NCBI RefSeq assembly: GCF_000006985.1
Contig: NC_002932.3
Coordinates: 1,165,109 to 1,229,108, forward strand
Direction of reading: 5' to 3'
Length of the DNA: 64,000 bases
Source of the DNA: Chlorobaculum tepidum TLS
GTDB lineage: Bacteria > Bacteroidota > Chlorobiia > Chlorobiales > Chlorobiaceae
The notes beneath the pieces were generated by a model. It made no database searches and had not been told where the DNA came from. It was given only the letters and a program-made list of their open reading frames with translations. Of this stretch, positions 17,850-26,077 are shown one piece after another. A program made the position numbers and the translations under genes. Within the stretch, counting starts at the first letter, position 1; each line of letters opens with the position of its first letter.

Positions 17850-18839
17850 TTGACTGAAAAAACGATCGAATTCGAAGGGATCGAACCCGTCATCATTTTC
17901 GGGCCATACGACAGCTATCTAAAAAAAGTTCGTGAAGCGTTCCCCGACATTCGGATCAACGCGCGAGGCGCGAAAATCACCATCGGCGGTGACGAACCTG
18001 ACCTGACGGCCATCGAAAAGATTTTCAGGGAGATCATCTTCCTGGCCGACCAGCACGGTGAAGTGCTGGAAAACGATGTCAACGCACTCGTCAGTCTGGC
18101 GCTCTCACCAGTCTCCCACCCTTCCGCAGCCCTTTCCGGAGACAAGGACGTAATTGTCGAAACAAAAGATTACGTCGTCAAGGCCAAAACCGACGGGCAA
18201 CGTCGGATGGTCGCCGAAGCCGCCGGAAATGATATCGTCTTCGCCATCGGCCCGGCAGGCACGGGAAAGACTTACACTGCTGTCGCCATCGCGGTGGCCG
18301 CGTGGAAAGCGAAAAAAATCAAACGCATCGTGCTTGCGCGCCCGGCGGTTGAGGCAGGCGAGAGCCTTGGATTCCTGCCCGGCGACCTTGCCCAGAAGAT
18401 CGACCCGTACCTGAGGCCGCTCTACGACGCGCTCCAGGACATGCTGACCGCCGAAAAGCTCAAGTTCCTCACTGAGCGCCGGGTGATCGAAATCGTGCCG
18501 CTTGCCTACATGCGCGGACGCACGCTGAACAACTCGTTCATCATCCTCGACGAGGCCCAGAACGCTTCGAGCAAGCAGATGATGATGTGCCTGACAAGGC
18601 TCGGGGTCAACTCGAAAGCGATCATCACCGGCGACGTCACCCAGGTTGACCTGCCGAAAGAGATGGAGTCGGGACTGATGAACGCCCAGAAAATCCTCAA
18701 GGGGATCAAAGGCATCAGCTTCGTTTTTCTCGACAAGTCGGATGTGGTACGCCATCGCCTCGTCAAGGATATCATCAACGCCTACGAACATCACGAAGAG
18801 GGGCTGCGAAAGGGCGCTCCAAAAGAGGCGGAACTTTGA
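17850..18839 (+). CDS. phoH: PhoH-like ATPase
   Basis: Cytoplasmic P-loop ATPase of the PhoH/YbeZ family, associated elsewhere with RNA metabolism and ribosome maturation next to YbeY. Seen: Walker A AIGPAGTGKTYTA near residue 132, LARPAVEAGESLGFLPGDL near 163, Walker B SFIILDEAQNAS near 230, and ITGDVTQVDLP near 258. The N-terminal 100 residues form the KH-like region of the YbeZ subgroup. Translation probably starts at the TTG at 17850; there is no better ATG in frame upstream. Neither ybeY nor hflX-type partners are adjacent. Confidence 0.9.
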   Translation: MTEKTIEFEGIEPVIIFGPYDSYLKKVREAFPDIRINARGAKITIGGDEPDLTAIEKIFREIIFLADQHGEVLENDVNALVSLALSPVSHPSAALSGDKDVIVETKDYVVKAKTDGQRRMVAEAAGNDIVFAIGPAGTGKTYTAVAIAVAAWKAKKIKRIVLARPAVEAGESLGFLPGDLAQKIDPYLRPLYDALQDMLTAEKLKFLTERRVIEIVPLAYMRGRTLNNSFIILDEAQNASSKQMMMCLTRLGVNSKAIITGDVTQVDLPKEMESGLMNAQKILKGIKGISFVFLDKSDVVRHRLVKDIINAYEHHEEGLRKGAPKEAEL

Positions 18840-18875
18840 CTTTCACGCTCAGGTTTTAACAGTTGCAGAGTAATC

Positions 18876-18889
18876 CCTCCTTCGGGAGG
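18876..18889. other. CCTCC-TTCG-GGAGG hairpin
   Basis: A five-pair GC stem with a TTCG tetraloop 36 bases after phoH and 80 bases before the first ferredoxin. No T run follows, so it is more likely a transcript-end protector or leader element than a terminator. Confidence 0.4.
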
Positions 18890-18969
18890 TATCTGTTCAC
18901 AATGGTACAGATAAAAAAATCTACTCTGATTTCATTACGAATAGCTCATCAACTAAAACCCGAGATACC

Positions 18970-19158
18970 ATGGCACACCGTATTACCGATGAATGCACCT
19001 ACTGTGCAGCCTGCGAGCCGGAATGTCCGGTCAGCGCGATCTCCGCTGGCGACTCTATTTACGTGATCGACGAGAATGTATGCGTGGATTGTATCGGCTA
19101 TCACGACGAGCCTGCCTGTGTGGCCGTCTGCCCGGTGGACTGCATTATCAAGGTATAG
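18970..19158 (+). CDS. 2[4Fe-4S] ferredoxin, Chlorobium type (first copy)
   Basis: 62-residue low-potential electron carrier. Two cluster motifs: CTYCAACEPECP (residues 9-20) and a second one with a long insertion, CVDCIGYHDEPACVAVCP, the pattern seen in Chlorobium ferredoxins and in pyruvate-ferredoxin-linked phototrophs. It accepts electrons from the type I reaction centre and feeds the reductive TCA cycle enzymes. It is separate from the second copy by 209 bases that include a hairpin and an AT-rich stretch, so the two are probably transcribed separately. Confidence 0.96.
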   Translation: MAHRITDECTYCAACEPECPVSAISAGDSIYVIDENVCVDCIGYHDEPACVAVCPVDCIIKV

Positions 19159-19174
19159 CCACCGCTTCTTCAGA

Positions 19175-19211
19175 CCCGCCGTTCAGAGCAAAAACCATTT
19201 TGCACGGCGGG
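19175..19211 (+). terminator. Bulged hairpin after the first ferredoxin gene
   Basis: Outer stem CCCGCCGT/ACGGCGGG (19175-19182 with 19204-19211), a five-base bulge TCAGA, inner stem GCAAAA/TTTTGC and an ACCA loop. The T-rich tail is weak, so this may stop transcription inefficiently or stabilise the messenger 3' end. Confidence 0.5.
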
Positions 19212-19367
19212 CCTGATCTTCAACATCTTTTTCTCCAGCCCTTTAGCCAGCATTTTTATTCAAATAATCATCACTTTTTTGTTTTCGGGCTTGTAAAAAA
19301 GCTTATATTAAAAGAATTGATCAAAATTGTTCTTTTTTTCTCATAACTATCAAAGCACGTCGTCAAT

Positions 19368-19556
19368 ATGGCACTGTATATCACCGAAGAATGCACCTAC
19401 TGCGGTGCTTGCGAACCCGAATGCCCGACCAACGCTATCTCCGCTGGCAGCGAGATCTACGTTATCGATGCCGCATCCTGCAACGAGTGCGCCGGTTTTG
19501 CTGACTCTCCTGCTTGCGTTGCTGTCTGCCCGGCAGAGTGCATCGTTCAGGGCTGA
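19368..19556 (+). CDS. 2[4Fe-4S] ferredoxin, Chlorobium type (second copy)
   Basis: 62 residues, clearly paralogous to the copy at 18970. Motifs CTYCGACEPECP (9-20) and CNECAGFADSPACVAVCP give two [4Fe-4S] clusters. Differences concentrate around the second cluster loop, which may tune potential or partner choice. It is preceded by a 100-base AT-rich stretch with TATATT at 19304 as a possible -10 box, and followed by a strong terminator. In C. tepidum two ferredoxin genes are similarly adjacent (memory, not checked). Confidence 0.96.
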   Translation: MALYITEECTYCGACEPECPTNAISAGSEIYVIDAASCNECAGFADSPACVAVCPAECIVQG

Positions 19557-19579
19557 TTCACCCCCTCTGTTTTCCAGAT

Positions 19580-19613
19580 AAAAAAAGAGGCCGTTGAAAG
19601 GGCCTCTTTTTTT
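19580..19613 (+). terminator. Rho-independent terminator of the second ferredoxin gene
   Basis: 13-bp perfect stem (19580-19592 with 19601-19613), eight-base loop, A and T runs on both sides. Can also act on leftward transcription. Confidence 0.93.
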
Positions 19614-19703
19614 ATTGGTTGTAAAAGCAATCCAAGAAGAGACAAAAACGCTTTTTCATGCAACCGAGGCAACAGCTTCTCGCCGTTTTCTGCACGTCAT
19701 AAT

Positions 19704-20006
19704 TCAGCACTCGTAATCCACCAGTCGCCGTTCGCGCGTTGCTCCTCCAATAAAGGGCTTGAGGGCTTCGTGTTCGGGATGACTCTGGTAAGTTTCAAGA
19801 GCTGCCTTGTTGGCAAATTCCGAATAGAGAACCACGTCTGCAGAACTGTCGGTACAGCTGAAGTCGAGTCCCACTTCGATCGAAAGCAGTCCGGGAATTC
19901 TGCCGGATAGCGCTTCGAGCTTTTCCTTCATGAGGCGGGCATTAACTTGAGCACTATTACCGTGCGCCTCGTCGCAGAGACGCCACATCACGATATGCTT
20001 AACCAT
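19704..20006 (-). CDS. Dabb (stress-responsive A/B barrel) domain protein
   Basis: 100-residue ferredoxin-fold protein of the Dabb family, from the ATG at 20006: MVKHIVMWRL at the start, LSIEVGLDFSCTDSSADVVL in the middle and LETYQSHPEHEALKPFI toward the end, all family marks. Members form dimeric barrels; some are polyketide cyclases or heme/small-ligand binders, most are uncharacterised. The frame is open to 20216 but that stretch overlaps the thioesterase and has no similarity. Third gene after dacA and the thioesterase. Confidence 0.85.
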   Translation of the reverse strand: MVKHIVMWRLCDEAHGNSAQVNARLMKEKLEALSGRIPGLLSIEVGLDFSCTDSSADVVLYSEFANKAALETYQSHPEHEALKPFIGGATRERRLVDYEC

Positions 20007-20055
20007 GACTCGATATTTGACTGGAAATTGACATAAACTGCGGTCGGAAACTGAA

Positions 20056-20520
20056 TCAGCTTGCTGAATCGGACGCTTTGCCGACGATACGAAGCGCTTC
20101 GGCCTCGCCACCGACAACCAGCTCAAAAGCCTGAATGAAGTCTTCCGGCACCCGTTTCGGGCGTCCTGACTCCGGGTCGACACACACCCAGAGGGTTTCA
20201 GCTCTGGCGAGGGCACGCACGTCTCCCTCTCTGGTCAACAAATAGCGGCGCACCGACTGACAATCCCTGACCCACTCGATCCAGGTGTGCAGATCGAGCC
20301 GGTCACTGGCATATGCGGGCATGAGATAATCAATGGAATGGCGGCGCACAACCCAGATGGCCCGGCTTTGCCGGTAACGGTCGAGCGTCCAGCCTTCGGA
20401 AGCAGTATGAGCGGTAGCTCCATCCTGCATCCACCGGAGATATTCGATATTGCTGACATGCCCATATCCGTCGATCGACGATCCGGGAACTTCAAAGGTA
20501 TGGATGAACACTCTTCTCAA
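20056..20520 (-). CDS. Acyl-CoA thioesterase (4-hydroxybenzoyl-CoA thioesterase-like hotdog)
   Basis: 154-residue hotdog-fold protein of the YbgC/FadM type. Seen: YGHVSNIEYLRWMQDG near residue 20 (the usual catalytic Asp of YGHVNN..Y is replaced here by His-Val-Ser spacing, so the exact active residue is unclear), WVVRRHSIDYLMPA near 55, and LHTWIEWVRDCQSVRRYLL near 76. It may hydrolyse fatty-acyl or aromatic acyl-CoA esters. Starts 13 bases after the dacA stop, so likely co-transcribed. Confidence 0.82.
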   Translation of the reverse strand: MRRVFIHTFEVPGSSIDGYGHVSNIEYLRWMQDGATAHTASEGWTLDRYRQSRAIWVVRRHSIDYLMPAYASDRLDLHTWIEWVRDCQSVRRYLLTREGDVRALARAETLWVCVDPESGRPKRVPEDFIQAFELVVGGEAEALRIVGKASDSAS

Positions 20521-20532
20521 ATGCAGCTCCCC

Positions 20533-22014
20533 TCAACCATTCGGAGAACGAACGGCTCTCTCCGACAGAGAAAGCCCCTCTTTCCAGCTGCGGCTTTTTG
20601 CCGATTTTGCATCGGCAGTCGAACGCTTTACCGCTCCCTTTCGGGCAGTTTTGATAGAGCGCTGAGCCTTGTTATGCGACTTGAGAGCCACATTGCCAGA
20701 AGCATTTTTCTTTGCAGACTTCAGGACGACCCCGTTTTTGTGGTTACGTTGCCGGGCCATTGCGAGCTGTTGCTTCCTCCTGGCCGAAGCGTTCTTGCCA
20801 GCCCTGAGCGCTATCCTGTCAGCACGGCTTGACTTGCCGCGCAATTTGATGACCGCAGAAGCTTTCCGCTTTTCCATGCGGGCTTTTACCGAAGAGTCCG
20901 CGCCTGACGACCGAACATTCATGCTCATTCCGCGAATCTCCGTTACTGCGGATTGGCCGCGGCGGCTCTCGACCTTGAGCCTCAGTGCCTCAAGCGCCTG
21001 GGCGCGCCTGACGCTCACGCTTGAATGAGGAGCCTCCGGAGCGTCAACAGCAACCCTGCGGGGAGATTTCTCAGCAGTTTCCGCAACCTGAACCGGGCCT
21101 GCATCAAGCCCGAAACCCTGATCGAACATGGTAGACGCCAGTGACCAGCGATCCGTCCGGGCAGAAAGCATAATGACAAGCATATCCTTGCCATTCCTCA
21201 ACGCCCTTGCAATAAGGCATGGGCCTGCCATTGAGGTATAACCGGTCTTGATACCAACGGAATAGGGGTAACGTTCAAGGAGCTTGTTGTGAGTGCGAAG
21301 ACTGTAAATCTTACCGGTGGAAAGCTCGTTGAAATCCACCCTGTCCAGCTTTGCAATCGCGTTGAATTCTGGAAACCTGATCGCACGTTCGGTCAGAATT
21401 ACCAGGTCCCTTGCCGTCGTGCGATTACCAGCATAAATACCCCGATCGTAACCGGCAGGATTGGTGAAGACGGTATGGCTCATCCCGAGAGCGCGGGCAC
21501 GAGCATTCATCATTGCTACAAAAGCATCGAGACTGCCACCGAGGTGAATGGCAATGGCAAAAGCGGCATCGTTACTTGAATTGACCATGGCAGCCTTCAC
21601 CAGATCTCGAAGCCTGAACTGCTCTCCCGGCTTGAAACCGGCTCGCGTCGGTTCGACCTGCGTCGCCTCAAGAGGAATCGTCACCACATCATTCATGCGG
21701 CCACTTTCGATAGCCAGCAGGCAGGTCATGATCTTGGTCAGGCTCGCAGGCGAACGCGGTGTATCAGCATTCTTCGATTTCAAAAATTCCGGACTGCCGG
21801 TCTCCTTGACGATATAGGCCGCAACCGCATCTTCGCCCTCCGGGGCTGGCCGCCTTTTGGCAGAAGCGGTGAGCGGAATCAACGTGAGAACAAAAAAGGC
21901 AAGAAGTGTAAAAAGCACTTTTCTTGTGGCATAAAAACGACCATGCGGCCGCCCCATTTCACTGCCTGCACCCCGCTTCCAGGGCTCATAGGAGTCTAAC
22001 ATACGTGCTGACAT
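20533..22014 (-). CDS. dacA: D-alanyl-D-alanine carboxypeptidase with long basic tail
   Basis: Penicillin-binding S11 peptidase that trims the terminal D-Ala of peptidoglycan pentapeptides in the periplasm. A signal peptide (hydrophobic VLFTLLAFFVLTLIPLTASA at about 33-52) precedes the catalytic domain. Motifs: SPASLTKIMT (SxxK) near residue 88, SSNDAAF (SxN) near 142, and KTGYTSMAGPC (KTG) near 258. Length 493 exceeds a plain DacA (about 400). The last 170 residues are rich in Lys, Arg, Ala and Ser and have no evident fold; they could bind anionic cell-wall or nucleic-acid polymers. The usual membrane-anchoring amphipathic helix is not visible. First gene of a dacA-thioesterase-Dabb operon. 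Confidence 0.92.
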   Translation of the reverse strand: MSARMLDSYEPWKRGAGSEMGRPHGRFYATRKVLFTLLAFFVLTLIPLTASAKRRPAPEGEDAVAAYIVKETGSPEFLKSKNADTPRSPASLTKIMTCLLAIESGRMNDVVTIPLEATQVEPTRAGFKPGEQFRLRDLVKAAMVNSSNDAAFAIAIHLGGSLDAFVAMMNARARALGMSHTVFTNPAGYDRGIYAGNRTTARDLVILTERAIRFPEFNAIAKLDRVDFNELSTGKIYSLRTHNKLLERYPYSVGIKTGYTSMAGPCLIARALRNGKDMLVIMLSARTDRWSLASTMFDQGFGLDAGPVQVAETAEKSPRRVAVDAPEAPHSSVSVRRAQALEALRLKVESRRGQSAVTEIRGMSMNVRSSGADSSVKARMEKRKASAVIKLRGKSSRADRIALRAGKNASARRKQQLAMARQRNHKNGVVLKSAKKNASGNVALKSHNKAQRSIKTARKGAVKRSTADAKSAKSRSWKEGLSLSERAVRSPNG

Positions 22015-22046
22015 GGCGATACATTCTTCTGTTGGCAGTCACTCCA

Positions 22047-22065
22047 GCCGTTGAGGGCTGGCATT
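22047..22065 (-). other. Leader hairpin of dacA
   Basis: CCAGCC/GGCTGG stem with a short loop in the 157-base leader between the antitoxin gene and dacA, about 35 bases before the dacA ATG. AT-rich sequence with TTGTCA and TATTATAG upstream of it suggests a promoter there. Confidence 0.35.
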
Positions 22066-22171
22066 ACATATACGGCACTAAGTAACTATAATACAAAGAG
22101 AACATGACAATTCACCAGAAAAAACGATTTCACAAGGCTTTAAATAATACCTCGAAAAGCGGCCAAGCGCG

Positions 22172-22414
22172 TCACGACTTTTCGCCACCTGTTAGAACCG
22201 AAGCTTCAGCACCGCTTTGCAACCCATGCATTTGCTCGAAAGCCGATAGCATCGACTGGTAATGCCGCACGTCCAGCAACACCACCGCGCTTTTCCCGTG
22301 CTGGGTCAGCACCAGTGGACGCCCTGTTTTTCTGACCTGCGTAATCAGAGCCGCCGTATTGGCCCTGAACTCCGAAAGTGGTCTGATATCGCTAACAAGA
22401 TCGATCTTGCTCAT
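22172..22414 (-). CDS. Solitary Phd/YefM-family antitoxin
   Basis: 80-residue DNA-binding antitoxin-like protein from the ATG at 22414. Seen: SDIRPLSEFRANTAALITQV, then TGRPLVLTQHGKSAVVLLDV, the Phd/YefM signature, then YQSMLSAFE. Such antitoxins repress their own operon and neutralise a RelE/ParE/Doc toxin encoded next to them. No toxin can be fitted: only 157 bases separate it from dacA, and upstream lies a LysE gene. A preceding GGGAAAGAG serves as ribosome-binding site. It is either a regulator that outlived its toxin or acts on a toxin elsewhere. Confidence 0.87.
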   Translation of the reverse strand: MSKIDLVSDIRPLSEFRANTAALITQVRKTGRPLVLTQHGKSAVVLLDVRHYQSMLSAFEQMHGLQSGAEASVLTGGEKS

Positions 22415-22464
22415 GCACACTCTTTCCCAACGAATCATTGACAGTATCAAATAGCGCACTTTTT

Positions 22465-22493
22465 ATTGTACGTTTTTTTGTACAGAAAAACAA
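22465..22493 (-). promoter_or_regulatory. Antitoxin promoter with inverted repeat
   Basis: On the minus strand TTGTTT (22493-22488), 17 bases, TACAAT (22470-22465). The inverted repeat TGTAC-N8-GTACA (22467-22484) sits across the spacer and -10, where a self-repressing antitoxin would be expected to bind. The ATG is about 50 bases downstream. Confidence 0.5.
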
Positions 22494-22533
22494 AAAGCCC
22501 CCCCCATAATCACCACCGATGAGAGAAGGTTAT

Positions 22534-23157
22534 TTAGCGTTCGGTTATGGCCAGTTTTATGGCAAGTCCGGTAAAAATCATGGCAGCGGCGCGGTTGACC
22601 AATCTGAGTGCGGCAGGTGAACGGCGGAAGCGCTCTCCAAGCCCACCGGCAACCATACTCAATCCGGCGAAAACGATCAGGGTGGCAAGAATGAAGAGGG
22701 CCCCCAGTTCGATGAACTGCATGGTCATCGAACCGTGGCGTGGATCGGTAAACTGGGGAAGAAAGGCGAGGAAAAAGAGCGAAACCTTCGGGTTGGTGAG
22801 ATTCATCACCATCCCCCGCCGGTAAAGCTCGATCCCGCTGAGGGCATGCGCGTTCGACTCGCCGACCTCACCGCCTGCCCGCCATGCCTGCCAGGCGAGC
22901 CAGAGCAGATAAAGTGCTCCTGCAATCTTCAACACCGTGAAAGCAAGCGCCGATGCCTTGACGACAGCCGCAAGTCCAAACGCCACGGCGAGAGTATGGC
23001 CAATCAGACCCGTGCAAAGCCCAATGGTCACGGCAAAACCGGCAGGTCTGCCATGCTGTGCGGATTGCGCAAGCACAAACAGGTTGTCCGGCCCCGGCGA
23101 GAGCGCCAGCAGCAGGGCCACCGGGAAAAAGAGAAAAAACGTCTGAAAATCGATCAT
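22534..23157 (-). CDS. LysE/RhtB-family amino-acid exporter
   Basis: Inner-membrane protein of 207 residues with about six hydrophobic segments. Family marks: ALSPGPDNLFVLAQSAQHG near residue 18 and MNLTNPKVSLFFLAFLPQF near 118. It probably exports homoserine lactone, threonine or a similar small solute by proton exchange; the substrate cannot be read from sequence. Last gene of a leftward group with the GNAT enzyme and a membrane protein (34-base and 4-base spacings). Confidence 0.9.
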   Translation of the reverse strand: MIDFQTFFLFFPVALLLALSPGPDNLFVLAQSAQHGRPAGFAVTIGLCTGLIGHTLAVAFGLAAVVKASALAFTVLKIAGALYLLWLAWQAWRAGGEVGESNAHALSGIELYRRGMVMNLTNPKVSLFFLAFLPQFTDPRHGSMTMQFIELGALFILATLIVFAGLSMVAGGLGERFRRSPAALRLVNRAAAMIFTGLAIKLAITER

Positions 23158-23191
23158 GGCAAAACTGTTTATTTAGCTCTTCACCGAAGAT

Positions 23192-23686
23192 TCAAAACGT
23201 CTTCTGGAGATAGATGACATCGAAGCACCGCCCATTTCTCGATCCGATGCCAACCAGCCTTCCCTGTTCAACGAATCCTCGGGCGAGGTGGAAACGCAGG
23301 CTCTCTTCATTGAGCGACGAAACCGTCGCCACGATGGTCTCGATCCCCAGCTCCACCGCCTCGGATTCAAGAGCTTGCAGAATGGCCGAGCCAATCCCCC
23401 TACCCGTATTTCCTTTCGAGAGAAAACAGGTCAGTTCAGCGGTGCGATCAAACGCCGGAATCGGGCTGTAAGGGCGCAGCAATCCAAACCCCGCCAGCGC
23501 GCCATCGGAATCACGCGCTACGAATGCGGGATAGCCGGGGCTGAAACACATGAGCGATACGAAGCGCTCGACGCTGACTGGTGTTTCGGTATAAGTCGCC
23601 AGAGTGTGTTCGACGTAGTAATTGAATATACCAGCCATCTCATCAAGATCGTCCGCGCAAACCGGAAGCAATTCGATGGGGATCAT
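23192..23686 (-). CDS. GNAT N-acetyltransferase, phosphinothricin-acetyltransferase-like
   Basis: 164-residue acetyl-CoA-dependent acetyltransferase. Seen: I.NYYVEHTLATYTETPVS near residue 20, the PAT/MnaT subgroup pattern, the acetyl-CoA loop LSKGNTGRGIGSAILQALE near 90-108, and SLNEESLRFHLARGFVEQG near 123-141. Probable substrates are methionine-sulfoximine-like or other amino acids. Overlaps the preceding gene by four bases (ATGA). Confidence 0.88.
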   Translation of the reverse strand: MIPIELLPVCADDLDEMAGIFNYYVEHTLATYTETPVSVERFVSLMCFSPGYPAFVARDSDGALAGFGLLRPYSPIPAFDRTAELTCFLSKGNTGRGIGSAILQALESEAVELGIETIVATVSSLNEESLRFHLARGFVEQGRLVGIGSRNGRCFDVIYLQKTF

Positions 23687-24150
23687 CGAAACCTCTCGGA
23701 ACGCTGTCCGGCGGCGAGCTTGCCGCCGTGATGGCCGAGAAGGACAACCGTGGGCAACATGACAAGCAGAGTTGCCACATACAACCAGGACAGCGGGCCG
23801 CCCTCATGCATCACGTCGGGAACTGCAAGACGAATCGCGGCGGCAAGAATGCCCGCCACCAGAAGCAGAATCGAAAGCCTGATCTTGGTCTGAAATACCG
23901 GAGCCTTGGCTCCCTTGTATTTGGTTTTCCAGTCCCGGATGCCAGAATAGAACGAAAACGGCACAGCGAGAAGGGAAACAAGAAGCAGATGGACAACCGT
24001 ATGTTCAAAAAACGGATTGCCGGTCGGAAGAAACAGCACAAGATAGAGAACGGCGACAGGAATCACTCCGTTACTGAAGTGGGCTGCAACAGGATGCAGC
24101 ATGAAGCTCTGCTTCATCTCTTTGATAAACCTGAAAAACGGCACTGGCAT
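23683..24150 (-). CDS. DUF2231-like membrane protein
   Basis: 155 residues, about four membrane segments. The start of the first segment, LHPVAAHFSNGVIPVAVLYL, and the late LLGHHGGKL are typical of the DUF2231 family, in which the conserved histidines suggest heme or metal binding; function unknown. First gene of the group read with the GNAT and LysE genes; divergent from bchG. Confidence 0.72.
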   Translation of the reverse strand: MPVPFFRFIKEMKQSFMLHPVAAHFSNGVIPVAVLYLVLFLPTGNPFFEHTVVHLLLVSLLAVPFSFYSGIRDWKTKYKGAKAPVFQTKIRLSILLLVAGILAAAIRLAVPDVMHEGGPLSWLYVATLLVMLPTVVLLGHHGGKLAAGQRSERFR

Positions 24151-24350
24151 AAAGGGTTAGGGGATTCATCTGAAACTTTCCGCTAAAATGTACGCCCCAC
24201 TCTTCTGCCATGCAAGTGATCCCGAAAATGACGAGGATACTCATGGCGCTAAATGCAAAGAGATCAGCCGTTTTGCCGCATGAAGTTTTATTCCTTGGAT
24301 TTACATGTTATTTTCAGGCTTTGAGTTTTGACCAACCGAATACCTCACGG

Positions 24351-25346
24351 GTGAGCAACAATTCTCCGGACAACATCCCTTTCGATACAACGCAGGAACG
24401 CGCGTCCTCCGGAATGAGCCGACGCAAACCCTTCGTTCAGGGGCGCCGCTCATTCGAACCGGTTTCAAGCCTCGCCCTCTTCGTGCGGTTCCTGAAGCCA
24501 GTCACCTGGATTCCGGTCGTCTGGAGCTTCATCTGCGGCGCAATCGCCAGCGGCGCGTTCGGCTGGCAGCAGATCGGCGAAATCAAATTCTGGCTCGCCG
24601 TGCTGCTCACAGGCCCGCTGGCCACCGGCACCTGCCAGATGCTCAACGACTACTTCGACCGCGACCTCGACGAAATCAACGAACCAAACCGCCCGATTCC
24701 CGGCGGCGCGATTTCGCTCAAAAGCGCCACGCTGCTCATCGCGCTCTGGTCGCTGCTTTCAGTCGTCGTCGGCTGGCTGGTGCATCCGCTCATCGCACTC
24801 TACGTCGTCGTCGGCATCATCAACGCGCACCTCTACAGCGCCAACCCGATCAAGCTGAAAAAGCGGCTCTGGGCGGGCAACATCATCGTCGCGGTGTCGT
24901 ACCTCATCATTCCGTGGGTAGCGGGCGAAATCGCCTACCGAAGCGACTTCTCGCTGCACGCCATCACGCCGTCGCTCATCGTGGCCACGCTCTACACCAT
25001 CGCCAGCACCGGCACCATGACCATCAACGACTTCAAGTCCATCGAGGGCGACCGGCAGGTCGGCATCCACACCCTTCCGGCAATCTTCGGCGAACGCAAG
25101 GCGGCGCTCATCGCGGCGATCCTGATCGACCTCGGCCAACTCATGGCGGCGGGCTACATGTTCATGATCGGCAAAGCGGTGTACGGATGGGTAACGGCGG
25201 CGCTCGTCGTACCACAGTTCCTCCTGCAATTCAGCCTCGTGCGTTCGCCGCGAACGATGGACGTGCGCTACAACGCCATCGCCCAAAACTTCCTCGTCGC
25301 GGGCATGATGGTGTGCGCCTTCGCCATCAAATCGATCAACCCGTGA
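24351..25346 (+). CDS. bchG: Bacteriochlorophyll a synthase (UbiA prenyltransferase)
   Basis: Membrane enzyme that esterifies (bacterio)chlorophyllide with geranylgeranyl or phytyl diphosphate. The two prenyl-diphosphate/Mg sites are plain: NDYFDRDLDEINEPNRPIPG and NDFKSIEGDRQVGIHTLP; these longer forms are characteristic of chlorophyll synthases rather than MenA/UbiA. About eight membrane helices. Start uncertain: GTG at 24351 (331 residues) is chosen, ATG at 24414 (310) is possible, and the frame stays open to 24210 with an ATG at 24243 that has a GAGGAT site, but the codon use there looks non-coding. Green sulfur bacteria also carry paralogues for bacteriochlorophyll c (BchK) and chlorophyll a; this one fits BchG best. 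Followed by a glycosyltransferase gene. Confidence 0.85.
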   Translation: MSNNSPDNIPFDTTQERASSGMSRRKPFVQGRRSFEPVSSLALFVRFLKPVTWIPVVWSFICGAIASGAFGWQQIGEIKFWLAVLLTGPLATGTCQMLNDYFDRDLDEINEPNRPIPGGAISLKSATLLIALWSLLSVVVGWLVHPLIALYVVVGIINAHLYSANPIKLKKRLWAGNIIVAVSYLIIPWVAGEIAYRSDFSLHAITPSLIVATLYTIASTGTMTINDFKSIEGDRQVGIHTLPAIFGERKAALIAAILIDLGQLMAAGYMFMIGKAVYGWVTAALVVPQFLLQFSLVRSPRTMDVRYNAIAQNFLVAGMMVCAFAIKSINP

Positions 25347-25423
25347 TTTACGGCGATCACACCAACCACCCCCGCTCGCGCGAAATTTTCGTGCAGCTCG
25401 TCGGCGAGCCTTGAAAATCGCCC

Positions 25424-26077
25424 ATGCTGACGCCACGCTTCGACATCCAGCCCGCTGTGTCGGTCATCCTGCCGACCTTCGACCGCGCCCCGCTGCTCGC
25501 CTCGGCCATCGAGAGCGTCGTCGCCCAGAACTTTGCAGAGTGGGAGCTGATCGTCGTCGATGACGGCAGTTCGGACGAAACCTTCGAGATCGTAGACGGA
25601 TACCTCAACCAGCACGCCAACATCCGCTACATGAAGCACCGGAACCGCAAGGCGGCCCTGTCGCGTAATGCCGGAATCCAGGCCGCTTTCGGGCGATACA
25701 TCACCTTCCTCGACAGCGACGACCTCTACCTGCCGGAGCACCTCGAATCGCGACTCCACCTGCTTGAATCGATGCCGGAGGTTCGTTTGATTTCGGGAGG
25801 ATTCGTTTGCGAGGGCGACCCGTGGGTGCGGGATCGCGACGATCCCGAAAAACTGATTCACGTCAGCGAGTGCATCGCCGGAGCGACGATGTTCGGGCGG
25901 CGCGAGCTGTTTCTCGACATCGGCGGATTCCGGGCGCTCGACTATGCCGAGGACACCGACCTCTGGGAGCGCGCCGCGCGAAGTCACAAAGTCCTGAAAA
26001 TCGACCAGCCGGTGAGCTACATCTACCGCCGCTCACCCGGCAGCATCACCAGAACCTACAAACCAGCCAAGCCATGA
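25424..26077 (+). CDS. Family 2 glycosyltransferase
   Basis: 217-residue GT-A enzyme transferring a sugar from a nucleotide donor. Seen: VSVILPTFDRAPLLASAIES at the start, IVVDDGSSDETFEI near 43 (nucleotide-binding Asp pair), and the metal-binding FLDSDDLYLPEHLE near 90. No membrane helix, so it is a soluble, short enzyme. Acceptor unknown; cell-envelope polysaccharide is the usual role. The stop overlaps the LOG gene by four bases (ATGA). Confidence 0.9.
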   Translation: MLTPRFDIQPAVSVILPTFDRAPLLASAIESVVAQNFAEWELIVVDDGSSDETFEIVDGYLNQHANIRYMKHRNRKAALSRNAGIQAAFGRYITFLDSDDLYLPEHLESRLHLLESMPEVRLISGGFVCEGDPWVRDRDDPEKLIHVSECIAGATMFGRRELFLDIGGFRALDYAEDTDLWERAARSHKVLKIDQPVSYIYRRSPGSITRTYKPAKP

